From: Styela clava
Lineage: Eukaryota; Chordata; Ascidiacea; Stolidobranchia; Styelidae
NCBI RefSeq assembly: GCF_964204865.1
Contig: NC_135259.1
Coordinates: forward strand, 13,154,974 to 13,218,973
Direction: 5' to 3'
Length of the DNA: 64,000 bases
Shown: positions 10,501-22,286 of the stretch, in pieces
How positions within the stretch are numbered: position 1 is the stretch's first letter
Layout: every line of letters starts with the position of its first letter
Position numbers and translations under genes: made by a program
The notes under the pieces: generated by a model
Databases searched by the model: none
What the model was told of the DNA's origin: nothing
The model's input: only the letters and a program-made list of their open reading frames with translations

Positions 10501-13500
10501 AATCCAAGCCAATGCCTGATTCTCCTTACAGCTCTATGTACGACGAGGGTGAAAGATACTTATTGTTACAAAAACAGAATATTATTTGACTTCTCAATAT
10601 TTATACCTCTTGAAGTTGCGTGCATCCCACTTCATTGCAGTCTCTTTACAATCGGCAATTTTTATTGTGAATCGGCAAACTGCCTAAGAAGTGAAAACCA
10701 TGTAACAAAATTATACACTGAAATACTAAGAGTTTCTACCACTCATTTATTATTTATATTGTAATAGCAGTTTTCTTCAAAGAACACGGTCACAAACTTC
10801 AACTAACTTGATGAAATTCTCCAAAACAAAAGTATCATTTCACAACACGAATTTAAATAAAAATGAAGAGTTTCATGAAAAGAAAAGATTTTTCCAATTT
10901 GATTGAAATGAGAGCCATTTTAATATGACATGATCATTTGTTGTGGTCAATATATATACTCTTTTGGCTGTTTATTCCAGCCTTCCATAAACACCAATTG
11001 ATGTACAATTGATTTATTTTAGACTAAATACTGTGGAAGCAAACGATTTTCAAAAGTGAATTTTCATGTTAGCTTGGATAAACATTCATCGAAGACTTTT
11101 AGCTTCGTCTCGAAAAGGAAATGAATTAAGCAAATGAACGTCATTTTCAATGCCAACTGCCATTTTCTTTGGGCAATGTGGACTTCCGTATTTTACCTTA
11201 TGGTGTATAAAAGTCTATGGGTGTGCTGTTAATAATCAAGTTGATTTTCAGTCACAGACAAAGAAAAAGTGGGAAAATATTTCCGTATTTTCATTCAATT
11301 TCTTAATGTTTTGTTCCATCAGTGAACACTGAAAATAGGGTACAGAAACAACGAAAACACAAAACAAAGTTGATTGACCGAAACGTTTATTTTGATCAAA
11401 TTACCAGATTATGTTTGAATTATCCAAATCACAGAATCTAAAAGTAGGCAAATCATTCTGTTCGAGTTTACAATCAAAAATGTTAAACTTTTATGCGATA
11501 TTCCTTCAAAAAGATAGTTAGTATATATAATATTGATATTTTCGTGTAAAATTATAATTCTCAATATTACTGGTGCACTTTTTTTTAACCTTAAAAACCA
11601 GAAAAAAAAAGTTATATAACAACTTTATCATTGAAAATTTATAATGGTGGAATCATTCTTGCATGCCGTCATCATATTGGAACATCTGCATAAATATGGC
11701 CTATCTAATCAATGCAGATCTAGATATTGAGTATTGATTTAAACAGCTATTTGATCTTTCATTTATTATCAGCGGCATTACGGCTCATAAATTATTAGTA
11801 CACCACAGCGTTATGAGCGAAAACAATTTCTTGGTAAGTTGTGAACTTGAACCAAACCCAATAATACATAGCTAACATTCCTCCCCCAACCAACAGTTAG
11901 TACAGGTGTGTGCAACAGACGGCCCGCGGGCCACAATACGGTCCGCCAAGCCGTTTAGTGTGTCCCTTGTCAACACTCAGATTTTTCCCCATCAAGCATA
12001 AACTCCTAATCCCACAGTTCATGTTTAAAAGTATACCACTGGTGGTGGGTGAGAATACGTAATTTTTAATTTTTTTTGCTCTTTTCGCGACGCTCTGGTT
12101 GTCGCTAACGTATTTCGTTGCTGCAGGCTTTTATGGCGCTTGTTTACAAAATTATATTGTGATGTAATAGTCCCTCATTGTGATTGTTGGTCACTTCCCA
12201 CTTACCAGTCACCAACTTTCTAGAATTTAAAGCAGTTTGCTACTCTGCAAAATCTAAATTTCTTGTGTGGCCTAGCTAGATGTCTGAAGTTGGTCATGTG
12301 GCCCACCGACAAAAATGTTGCACATCCCTGCTTCAAAGTATACCCTAATAACCCCTATATAAAGTTTAAAAGAGCACAATTGTTCCACTATCATTCAATA
12401 TCTTTACCAGAGTGTATGCGATCTGTGCTACAAGGTTCAGTCGAAAGTAGAAATCAGAGATAAATCCTACAACGGATTTCTTGTGGAGAATTTTTTTAAT
12501 TAAAGTAAAGGTCGTTCTTAATACTAAATAAGGAACTAAGTTTCACAAGATTTGCAAAATTCTCACGGGTTTTGAAATGATTAAATTATGCAAACGCTTC
12601 CATGGAAAACTTTGATTTATTGGTTAACATGAATTGTCATTTGGTTAATTACAGTCTGCAGTAGTCGGAGTTTGAAGAGGCCGAAACGTAATTTTCGGAA
12701 CGACAATGACGCAGTTGGACACTCTATAATAAATTTCTACTAATATCACCCAACACGATTTAGAGAAATTTCCAGAATATAACAAACATTGATTGTTACG
12801 AGTCGCGTAAATGGCATATGTTATTCGAGGAAAATTTCCTATTTAATTTATGTTAGAGCGATTGTTATATATTGGAGAGGTAAACGGCCTATTCCCGCAG
12901 ATATTTTATTTGACACCTGCGCTGTCAATAAAATATTATGTGTGTTCCCAGGCTAACAGCTGTTTAAAATTATTTGTAGAAGTAAAGCACTTTACAAGTA
13001 TAGAATTGGGAAACAATGGAAAGAATTGGGATCATCGCCAATAGACTGACAAAAACAAACTTTATTTGCACCCACTAATTATATAGGACAGCCCAGAACG
13101 ATCAAGCAATGCGATTCATTTGACGTTGTATTGATGCCCCATGCGAGAAGAATATTGAATCAGAAAATGCGTTAATATATTAGTTAGACTTTACTTTGAG
13201 CTATGGAGATATCATTGCATATAGATGACGAATAGGCTGTTCAATCGCCAAACTAATTTCACGTATATATATAGTGCCGTAAACGTGTACAGGACTTACA
13301 AGTGATCTTTCTTATCCCTGGCGTTCACAAGTGGACTTAAATTTGCATAATTGCGAAGTTCCAGAAGCTTGTTGCAGCACATTATTGTTTTCTAATTAGC
13401 ATGCGTATTTGGAAGGTGATGTTTATGTACACAGTACACTTGCACTTGTATCTAACGATTGACGTTGTATATATATCTTATACAAGGCAGCACAGCTGCA

Positions 13501-14313
13501 ATTTTCTGTCGCTCATTATAGTCTGTGGCATAAAAATACAATGAATTTAATACGATTTTGCAAATTTGTATACAAGTATGCTTCATATATCGTGCTGTGG
13601 TGCACGTTTTCATCCATCATTATATTTGTTTGACAGAATGAAACCATTATTGTGATCCAATAATCAATCACATTTTTGCTAAGTTATTATATTGTACATA
13701 TATGAACTATAAGGGGCAAATATCAACGTGATATCTGCCAACACAATTATATACAAGATAAATTAGTCAGACTGTTCAGTTGCAAATATTAAAGTGTTAT
13801 TTTTGAGAGCATTAATTGTGTTTTATTTTCGTTTTTTTTATTATAGTCCGTAGCTAAATATGTTAGACGCGTGTACTTGAAGAAGCTGTCAAATGGATTT
13901 TGACAACTTAACTGTACTTTTTAAGTTTTTTTATTCATTCAAATTGATTTCAGGTTTGAGTCTGAATCCATTTTTCCGTACGCAATTCTTCTGATATTGA
14001 TCTTTCAGTTGCATTCATTTTTACTATTGCATAGCATACCGGTAACAATAAAGTAATAAATGATATGTAAAATAATTTTGTAGAATTGTATTTATTGGGA
14101 GATACAAATCTTGAAAAGTGAAGGAATTTTATCAAACATTTTTAAATGTCATAAAAAATTAATATGGTTATGTTTAAATAAACAGAATCTTAATCAATCT
14201 ATAGAGAACGTAAAATTGAACACAGCTGTCAAAAACTGTGAAGACGATACAAATACTCATCCGTCTTCGTTTCTACGTTTAAATTTTTGTTTCTACATTC
14301 AACTTTGACCGAA
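7563..14313. other. Intergenic region between the divergent annexins
   Basis: About 6.8 kb of AT-rich DNA holding both annexin promoters, which cannot be placed by eye. One hAT-like element lies at 11903-12330. Several open frames of 60-90 codons occur, one of them (10495-10764) ATG-started with seven cysteines, but none has splice context or a recognisable family. No third annexin copy or annexin exon remnant was found. Confidence 0.55.
11903..12330. mobile_element. hAT-like non-autonomous element (GGCCCGCGG family)
   Basis: The left end CAGGTGTGTGCAAC and right end GTTGCACATCCCTG are inverted copies with two mismatches. A GGCCCGCGGGCC block follows the left end and GTGGCCCACCGAC precedes the right end. 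No coding sequence is inside. The flanking 8 bp (AGTTAGTA / CTTCAAAG) do not match, so the target-site duplication has decayed or the edges differ. Size is 428 bp. Confidence 0.7.
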
Positions 14314-17300
14314 ATGTCATCATCATTATATAGCAACAATAATCCTGGGATGCATTCTGAAGTTTCTTCAAAAGGAGACAGCAATTTTAACGCAGAGAGA
14401 GATCTTGATGCTTTATTAACTCATCTCAGTCCAGATAGTAAGTAATTAGGATGCTACTGAAGTTTGTTTCAACCTAAAAAAAAATTGTTTTATTTTTGTT
14501 AATTTGTCCCAAAGAGATTTTGTTCAAATTAGGTCGCCGTATAGGCTAAGTTGGAAAATTCAAATATCCTGTTTTATAAATAGGAATTATAAACAAAAAA
14601 AAAAACATGCTTCAATTTTGTTTTTGATCTGAACGTCATTCAACAACTACATATTGAAATTTTCTTTCTAAGAATCTCTCTCTAAGGTATATGTTATATT
14701 TTCACACCAACTAATTATCAACAATAATTTTTGTTAAAAAAAACTACCTTTTTTTATGAAAAAATGTAGAAATGCAAATTCTGAGCTAAGAAGTACATGC
14801 GGATGTATTTGTTATATGCAGGTGTTACGACGATCAAAATTGACATAAAAATTTGGGCAGTGGCATTGTAAATTGAACCGTAAATGTAAAGTTAATCAAG
14901 TCATTTTTCAATTCATACACTCATTAGATATAAAACACATGTATGAGCAGAATACGTTCCTTTTGCAGAAGGTAATGAAGATGTTGTTATATCATTGGTA
15001 ACGTCAAGAACCGTGGCGCAACGACAGGCGATTGTCACAGAATATGAAGACATGAACGGGGAGGTATGGCTTCGTTTAATCCTTTAATAAAACAAGTCGC
15101 CCATTTTTTTAAAGCGCAGTATAAAATTGAAATTTCAACCATATTTCACAAAAACTACATTGAAGATCTCAAATTATATCGGAATGCGGATAAAAAAAAA
15201 CGTCAATGTATAAAAATATGATTACAGTTTACAACCCATCGACTGTCTAATATAGCAGAAGAACTAATTACCAATGCGATCCCTTATGATCACGTCAAAA
15301 TAAACAGGCGTGTAGTAGGTGTGGCATGAATACATTGACATTTTCTTTTTAGATTCCACGCATATAAATAACTCACTGGGGAGTACGTTAACCATAGCGT
15401 TATCAAAATATCTTCACTAAAAACATTTACCAAGTTTAAAATTCTGCTTTCGTCTAATCATTTTATTACACGCTATTGGTGATATGGAGGACATAGATTC
15501 ACTAAAACCTGCAGTACGTAGTTTGATCTGTCTCCATGTAACACGTACGTAATGTAAGGTTGAATGAATATTGATTAAATATCTTCACGTTACAGAGTAT
15601 TGTAGCCAAACTCAGACGCGATCGAAGGTTCGGCTTTCCCCGATTGATGATTGCTTTGTTCATGTCACCCAGAGAATATGATGCACAGACCGTTAGAAGC
15701 GCCTTACACACCTCTGGTACAGACGAAAAGGTTTATTGAATTTTATTGAATTAAATCACACATTCACTTATATATTGTTATGTATTGGATCAGTCTAGAT
15801 TTCCCTAATTATCAAAAACAAGGTAGCTTCACTGATATATAAATTATTATTCATTTGTAGACATTATTGGAAATATTTCTCACCCGCACAAACCGTGAAA
15901 TTCAAACGTTGAAAGAAATTTACTTTGATAAATACAATCACGAACTTGAAAGTGATTTGGGAAGAAAAACAACTGGATATTTCCGGGCAGTGATTACAAA
16001 ACTCGCACTGGTATGTAAATCGTAAAACGTTGCAACACAAAATCTAGATAAACAGAAATACCAGTAGATTCCTTTGAAATATATCTATATTTACATGCAT
16101 TAGTATTGTGGGAATACATACTGTAAAGCCACTCAATATTTAATTTAATTTTAAATACAGCACATATAGTATTTTTAAAATACCATACGTGTTAATTGCA
16201 AAGTTTAATTTTAACTTTCTATTATATCGTCAACTGCAATGTTTCATATTGATTGGCGTTTGGTTAGCGTAATAATTAATGCATGGAAATGTGTCGTCCA
16301 TATTATTTATCCATGGCCTTCATAGCTGATTACCCGAGTGAGCCGTAAGTTCGAATTTCCTGGACTTATTGACTAGGCCAGTGGTTCTCAACCTTCCTTT
16401 CTTTGTGGCCCGTTTTTGTTGCGCAAAAATTCTGGGGAAAATTTCCTCCTTCATGCTAGGAAAAACTACAAGAAAACAAAAAGAAAATCCGGAAAAAATA
16501 GACTGTAATAATATTTTAGGAGAAAATTACCACCCTAACAAAAAAACAGCATCATCATTCATTGCTACTACTATCAAATTTAACTAAATTTATCAACAAC
16601 TCTAGCAATTTTTAATATGTCTGTGGCCCACTTGAAAGTGTTTCTGTGGCTCAGTATTGTGTCATGGCCCATTGGCTGAGAACCAGTGGACTAGGCAAAG
16701 CAGTTACCGGAAGCCGTTATCATATCCCTACATCTTGACCAATAAAATGGGTCAACTATTTTTATACCAATCCTTATTAGTAACAGACAAAAGGCCGAGG
16801 TTAGACGTGTAATAAAGCCACTCATGGATTTTTTTTAATATCGTGGATTATCTACATTTCAATTCCCTCATTAACTAGGTATTTTTATTTAAAACAGCCT
16901 TCCAGAATGCAGAATGCTGTTCCATCTACCGAAAGAGCAAAACAAGATGCCGAAGATTTATCGAAAGCTCTCGAAAAGAAATCAAAAAAATCCGTTTTTA
17001 TCCATCTTTTCTGCTATTCCAGCTATTTCCACTTGCTTGATGTCTTTGATGCATATGAAATTGTAAGTATTGAACAGATTGAAGTTTTGGTGAATAAACG
17101 CTGAAATTTATTTTTGAACATGAAAAATATTATATTCACAAAATGAATTTTTATTGCAGCAAAATGGAAAATCTATTGAGAAAGTTATCGAAAAAGAATT
17201 TAAAGGGCATTTGCAGGACAGTCTAAAAGCAATCGCGTCAATTACTCGGTCGCCTGCAACGTATTTTGCGCAACGTCTGTACGAGTCTATGATTGGTGAA

Positions 17301-17985
17301 GGACACAATATGGATATGCTTGTTCGTATCGTAGTCACACGTTGCGAGGTAATCCTCGTAATTATATTTTTATATCTATACTTACTGTGTTACTGAGTAC
17401 ATGGACACCAACCCATGGATCGCTTTAGGAAATTGTTGTTCTTTTTTGCTCCTTTTTGTTCGCAACTATTGGATAAGTCGGTTCCGAATGTTCAGTACTT
17501 AAAAATGACGCTAGAAGGCTAATACTCTACTTTTTAATTTTTTTGAATGCTAATGTGCTCCAAAGTTCGTGGCGTATATTGCGCCACCACGTGGCTCTTC
17601 ATAAGGGTAGTCCTCCATTTTGAAAAAAAGAAGATTTCCTCTAGGGCCCGACGTAAACCTTGGTGGAACTTGTTTGTTATTTTGATTTGAAACATTTGAA
17701 TGTTTAGATAACAGATTCTTGTGTAAGTCGTGTAGGTTACCTCTATACGGAAATTAGTCATTTGATTTTCGCGTTCATTTATTTGAGCATTTTTCCTCGT
17801 TTCAGTTTACTGCCATCCGATATATTTATACTCCTATATATATATATATATAAATATCATTTCAGGTCGATATGCCAGAAATCAAAGATGTCTTTCTAAA
17901 AACTTATGGAGTTACTCTGAAACAATTTATTGAAGATGAAACGACGTCAACCTACAGACAGTTACTTTTAGCTTTGATAGACTGA
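14314..17985 (+). CDS. Annexin B (divergent four-repeat annexin)
   Basis: Seven coding exons join in phase: 14314-14437, 14969-15063, 15596-15730, 15861-16010, 16898-17062, 17160-17348 and 17866-17985, encoding 325 residues. Exons 2, 3, 4, 6 and 7 are the same length as in annexin A (95, 135, 150, 189, 120 nt), so the two are paralogues. Annexin landmarks include SLVTSRTVAQRQAI (repeat 1), FLTRTNREIQTLKEIY (repeat 2), FKGHLQDSLKAI (repeat 3) and RIVVTRCEVDM (repeat 4). Calcium loops are degraded: repeat 1 HLSPDKGNED, repeat 2 TSGTDE with Lys at the acidic position, repeat 4 MIGEGHNMD with Thr lost but an acidic residue kept. Calcium-independent or very weak membrane binding is inferred. The amino terminus is Ser/Asn-rich with no signal peptide. 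A 310-bp hAT MITE sits in the intron before exon 5. Confidence 0.92.
16379..16688. mobile_element. hAT MITE with perfect 8-bp target-site duplication
   Basis: The termini CAGTGGTTCTCAACC and GGCTGAGAACCAGTG are inverted repeats with two mismatches. The flanking octamer GACTAGGC is identical on both sides (16371-16378 and 16689-16696), as expected for hAT insertion. The interior has no transposase frame. It lies in the intron between annexin B exons 4 and 5. Confidence 0.92.
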
Positions 17986-19253
17986 AAATAGCTTCTTTTT
18001 TAAAATTTGTAGGTTCAGTTAGCAAAGTTTTATTGAATCTTTTCCTAATATATCTGTATCTATATTTTGAAGTTTCAAAATAATGTTTGATTTTTGTTGG
18101 AAACTGGTTATAATTTTTTAAACAAAATAGGTTAAGACAAAGAGTCTAATTCAAAATTACATTCTAACAATGTTGACGAACCCTTGTTTATCTAGGTAAC
18201 AGAGAAATTTACATACGAATTTCATTGTTAACGTTGTTGAAGTATATTTTAATGTGTTTTTTTGGGGGATTTTATCTTGTAAAATATTAATTTTTGAACT
18301 GTTTTATCATGCAAAGATAGTTTTGTATATATAAACTGGAATATCGTTAATTTTTTAAAATTATATTTATTAGGGAATAGTGCTGAAATTATGTTACTAA
18401 TTACAATTAACGTCTCAGCATAAACATCATTACTTTACATGTAAATGCATTGCATAGATCTTTAAGTATTTTCGTCTTCAATTTATCAACTTTATACGGA
18501 TTACCTATTTGATGTTACCATTTTGGAATAAAACTGTGAATTAACTATCTTTTTTTGCTTCGACGAAAAATTTCTTTTTAACCGAAACGCTTTGTTTTAC
18601 CTCACGATAATTTGTATATATGAAAAAAATAAAAGATTTATCGATTACACATGCCCATTTACAATTTAACCAAAAAAATAGCACAAAGTCATTCTCTGAC
18701 AAATTGTCAACGGCCTCCGTCAATATACTGGGTACGGCAGTCCAATATTCCAGCCGAATAAACACCAGTCGCAAAGTTATAGATGAGCCAAACCTATAGT
18801 CTACTTAAACCTATCAGCACATATTAGGGGCGACAAATTTAGGTTACATATTTTATTAACTGAAGCCGTCAAGTAATTGCTATTATTGAAACAAAAATTG
18901 CATATTCAACTTTACAAACAACTGTATTTTTGCATCCGAAGGTCCAAGGTAAAATGGAGTCCAAGCTGAAAAAACTGGATTTTTCTTTTGAAGTGAAATT
19001 TACCATCATAATTGAAATGTGTTGACTTAATTGTAGCAGTTAATTACAAAATAACAATCAAACTTTACTCATTGTGGTATTTTAGGCTTGGCTAACAAAA
19101 AAAGAAGTATATACAAAACATGATAAATAAATTATATATTATCTACAAGCACCAATACTATCAAGAACAATTTATTACTAAAATACGATATTTTCTTATT
19201 TTTACCCATATATTGAATACATAAAAGAATCTCTTCAATTGCATCGGTTTGGT
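17986..19253. other. Annexin B 3' UTR and intergenic spacer
   Basis: AT-rich. The first part should be annexin B 3' UTR, ending after the AATAAA at 18527-18532. A 77-codon minus-strand frame at 18541-18774 has no splice signals or family resemblance. Annexin B and the next gene (-) converge here. Confidence 0.5.
18527..18532 (+). terminator. Likely polyadenylation signal of annexin B
   Basis: AATAAA lies about 540 bases after the annexin B stop. It is a plausible signal, but AT-rich sequence makes chance hexamers common. Confidence 0.35.
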
Positions 19254-20775
19254 TTAAATAGGAATATTAACTCCTATCTTAAACTCGGCACTCGGATTAT
19301 CTGTGATTGAAGCTGCCTGAAAAAATTTGTATATTCGTCTTTGCATTTTTAAGAACAATTTTTATTTGCGACATATCAACTACTCACACAACGCACAACA
19401 AAGGCAGTGAATGGCTCAGGTACATACGAAAATATTAATTTGAGACTAAGATCAAAATCTGTAATTTGGTCGGTACCCGTATCACAACCTAGCGAACCAT
19501 CGTGACTCCAGCTTGAACGTTTATTTCCAATGTCCAAAACAGTCCTTTTATTTTGCGTCTGTATTTTAATTAACAAATGCGAAATTGCGCGTGAATTACT
19601 TCCTCAATCTGGCAATTGAATGGCATTTTCTCGCACAATAGACTATACAAACATAAATCAAGGATAGGTCAAGTTTGCATGACTAAGATAAATTTATCAA
19701 AGACTTACTGCCGAAACGTCCACTTTCACGCCATTCCCAATATCCTGCAAATATATTATATTAAGCTATATATACATGAAGCTTCAAATACAAAATTAAA
19801 ATATCCCCAATGACAAATACACAAGTAAAAGTCAGTACCTTTTATGCAACAAAACGAATCTTTTCTTCAGAGACCTGTACAACACCAATTGGTAAAATGT
19901 TAATTAACAAGGATAGAAATTTTAGTAGATTTTTTATAGGGCTTTTATCGTACTATGAACAATTTCTTATTGAATAGGTAAAGTTGCTATAACGACTATA
20001 GTGTACTTGCGAAAAACGAGTTTAAACAAACAAAAAATAAATAAAAAACATTTAGCTCATACATACCACTTCACCGAACATTTTCTGTCAACAAATAAAA
20101 AAATAAATGAAAGAATGTATGTATATATATAGAACAGTCTCTGTAGTAATAGATCAGATTTCAAATTTTAACAATAGGTTCTCTCTTGTATCGAACTCTA
20201 TAACAATGGGTTCTCTTTCAACAGAAAACCATACCGAAGTTATAGCTCTATAACGATACACCACGCAATTACGAGATAAGAAAAACGTAAGTGTCTTATT
20301 TACTAATATATGTCACCACGTAAGAAACATTAACATTACACGCTCACATAAATCTAATACATAACTTTTAAATTATATTTTTATGAAATAACCTACCGTA
20401 TTGCCGTTGCTGGATTGATAAATATCACCCTGAATAATAATAATAAAATAGTTACAGTTTCTAGATTTTGTCATAAAATAGTGTCATGCCAGATTTAGAT
20501 TGTGTCATTATAAAGATTGTAAAATATTAATAGCAAATGTCGTTATTTTGAGGGTGAATATTCAACTGGAACGCCATACTGTAATGAATATTAATAGTAA
20601 TCTAAATATCCCAAAGGTTCAACACATTAATTTTACTTTTTTATAAAACTGTGTGAACAGATCTCACTGCTTTAAAATTTTAATTTCTTTTGTGTGCTAT
20701 AAAATTGAAGAGATTTTTGCTGAAGGGAATAAAAGGAAAAAATATTCTTACCCGGAGATTCGAGAATTCCGACAT
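19254..20775 (-). CDS. Small protein gene of unknown function, built from micro-exons
   Basis: I do not recognise the family. Seven candidate exons, all phase 0: 20752-20775 (ATG, MSEFSNLR), 20397-20429 (GDIYQSSNGNT), 20067-20084 (KMFGEV), one starting at 19874 (VSEEKIRF), 19709-19744 (DIGNGVKVDVSA), 19388-19558 (57 residues) and 19254-19316 (20 residues and stop). The total is about 122 aa. Splice sites are good except after VSEEKIRF: the strong donor (AAAAG|gtactg) would include an in-frame TAA, and the reading that stays open needs the weak donor TTT|gttgca. The last two exons alternate polar and hydrophobic residues (SYVPEPFTAFVVRC, AEFKIGVNIPI), as in a beta-sandwich. No signal peptide. 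It could be a fast-evolving cytosolic beta protein or a partly decayed gene. Confidence 0.5.
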
Positions 20776-22286
20776 GACTTTAATTTATTGATGTTTCTTT
20801 ACGCCAGCGGACACTGTAGTTATTATTACTAGCTTTTTACCTATATGTATATTAATATATGGTTAAATTGGTATAGTTGACAACCACACAATTTTGTTCT
20901 ACTTCATGCTGAGTATATTGCCTGCCCAGTTGAGAAAAATGCTAAAAAATTTGGACGTTCAGATATCGGGCCAAAAGAGTTACAAGGACTTTTAAATATC
21001 CCAGTTTATTATCAATGTTATCGAAGGCTGCTATGCTCACTAATTGATTAAATATTAATATCCTGCCCAGAAAGTAAGTTAACTACACCCTGTAAATTTG
21101 CTACTCTCTTGTTCTTGTTTGTAATTCTGCTGAATGAATGCGTATATGTGAGCTTTTCATGCGATCTGAAAAATATCGAAACCTCTTGTATTTACACTCT
21201 GACTCATCGACTTTTTATTGTGAATAGAAGGAAGATCAAACAATTTGCTTAGACAATGAAATGTTTTCTGAAGCTATATATCATATTGTTCGGCTCCCAT
21301 TGTATGATTCTGTTTATGTATGTAGTTCTGGGGGCGCAATCATGTGGTTAAATATTATGTGAAGAATCACCATCAAAATAACGGAGAAAAGCAAAGTAGC
21401 GAAGCTTTTCTTGATACAGTGCATTGATATTACAAGTAAATGTGTAAGTTAGCGGGACATAGTGAAACTGTAAGCAAGCCATAAAATCTCAATTTTTGAT
21501 AACTCGAAATAAAAATATTACGAGTGTTCAAATACGTTGTATTATTCTTATATTCCCATTCTTTGCAGCCAGGTCACTCTTGTTCGTTTTACATTTACAA
21601 GTAAGCGGTGGAGTTTCGTTCACCTATTTCGGTGAGCCGTGTCTCAACAAACGCAAATATTATATTACGACGAAGGCATTACCATAACACGTTTCAAAAT
21701 ATTTAATCGTTGCTCCCTTTTGCAACACTTTTTATCGAGATGACAAACCAAAACATAACATAAAAATATGTAGAAATTGTAGATATTATTAGATTCACTA
21801 AACTATGCGATAGCGTTTGAGATTTTTCACTACTTTTTATCGCTAAAATATTCCACAATAAAAAGCTTATTAAATTGATTTTTCACGCGCAAAGTGGCAA
21901 GGATCACTTAATCAAGAAAATTTGTACAAGAAAAATGAATCCTAGGTGATTCGAGGGTGTTTGTTGCAGGGTGTTGCTGCACACTAACAAAAATATATTT
22001 CCGTAACCCGTCATGTTCACTAATCACTTAGAATAGTTATCTCTAATCTTGCTCTGCTTACTTGCATGGTATGCATACGGATCCACACACATAAGCATAA
22101 AAGAGGGATAAGTAAGATAAGATTTAATTCATGATTAATTCTCTTTATTCAATTTGCTCCTCTCTAATAATAACAAGTACATACTATACAGTGAAGATAT
22201 AAACTGCTCATATGTAACAATACGTCTGTCATAAAATGTGATAAATATTTACACGTAAAAGACAAACTGAATGCTGATAGTTTGAT
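20776..22286. other. Spacer between the micro-exon gene and the GPCR 3' end
   Basis: AT-rich with no supported gene. An AATAAA on the minus strand at 22144-22149, about 140 bases past the GPCR stop, is a plausible poly(A) signal for that gene. The rest would contain the promoter of the micro-exon gene. Confidence 0.5.

Noticed and set aside
10495..10764. ATG-started 89-codon frame with seven cysteines and a hydrophobic start, like a secreted peptide
   Set aside because: An earlier out-of-frame ATG, no splice context, no homologue recognised; cysteine content alone is weak support in AT-rich DNA.
16340..16365. GTTCGAATTTCC resembling a tRNA B box beside the hAT MITE
   Set aside because: No A box or foldable tRNA around it.
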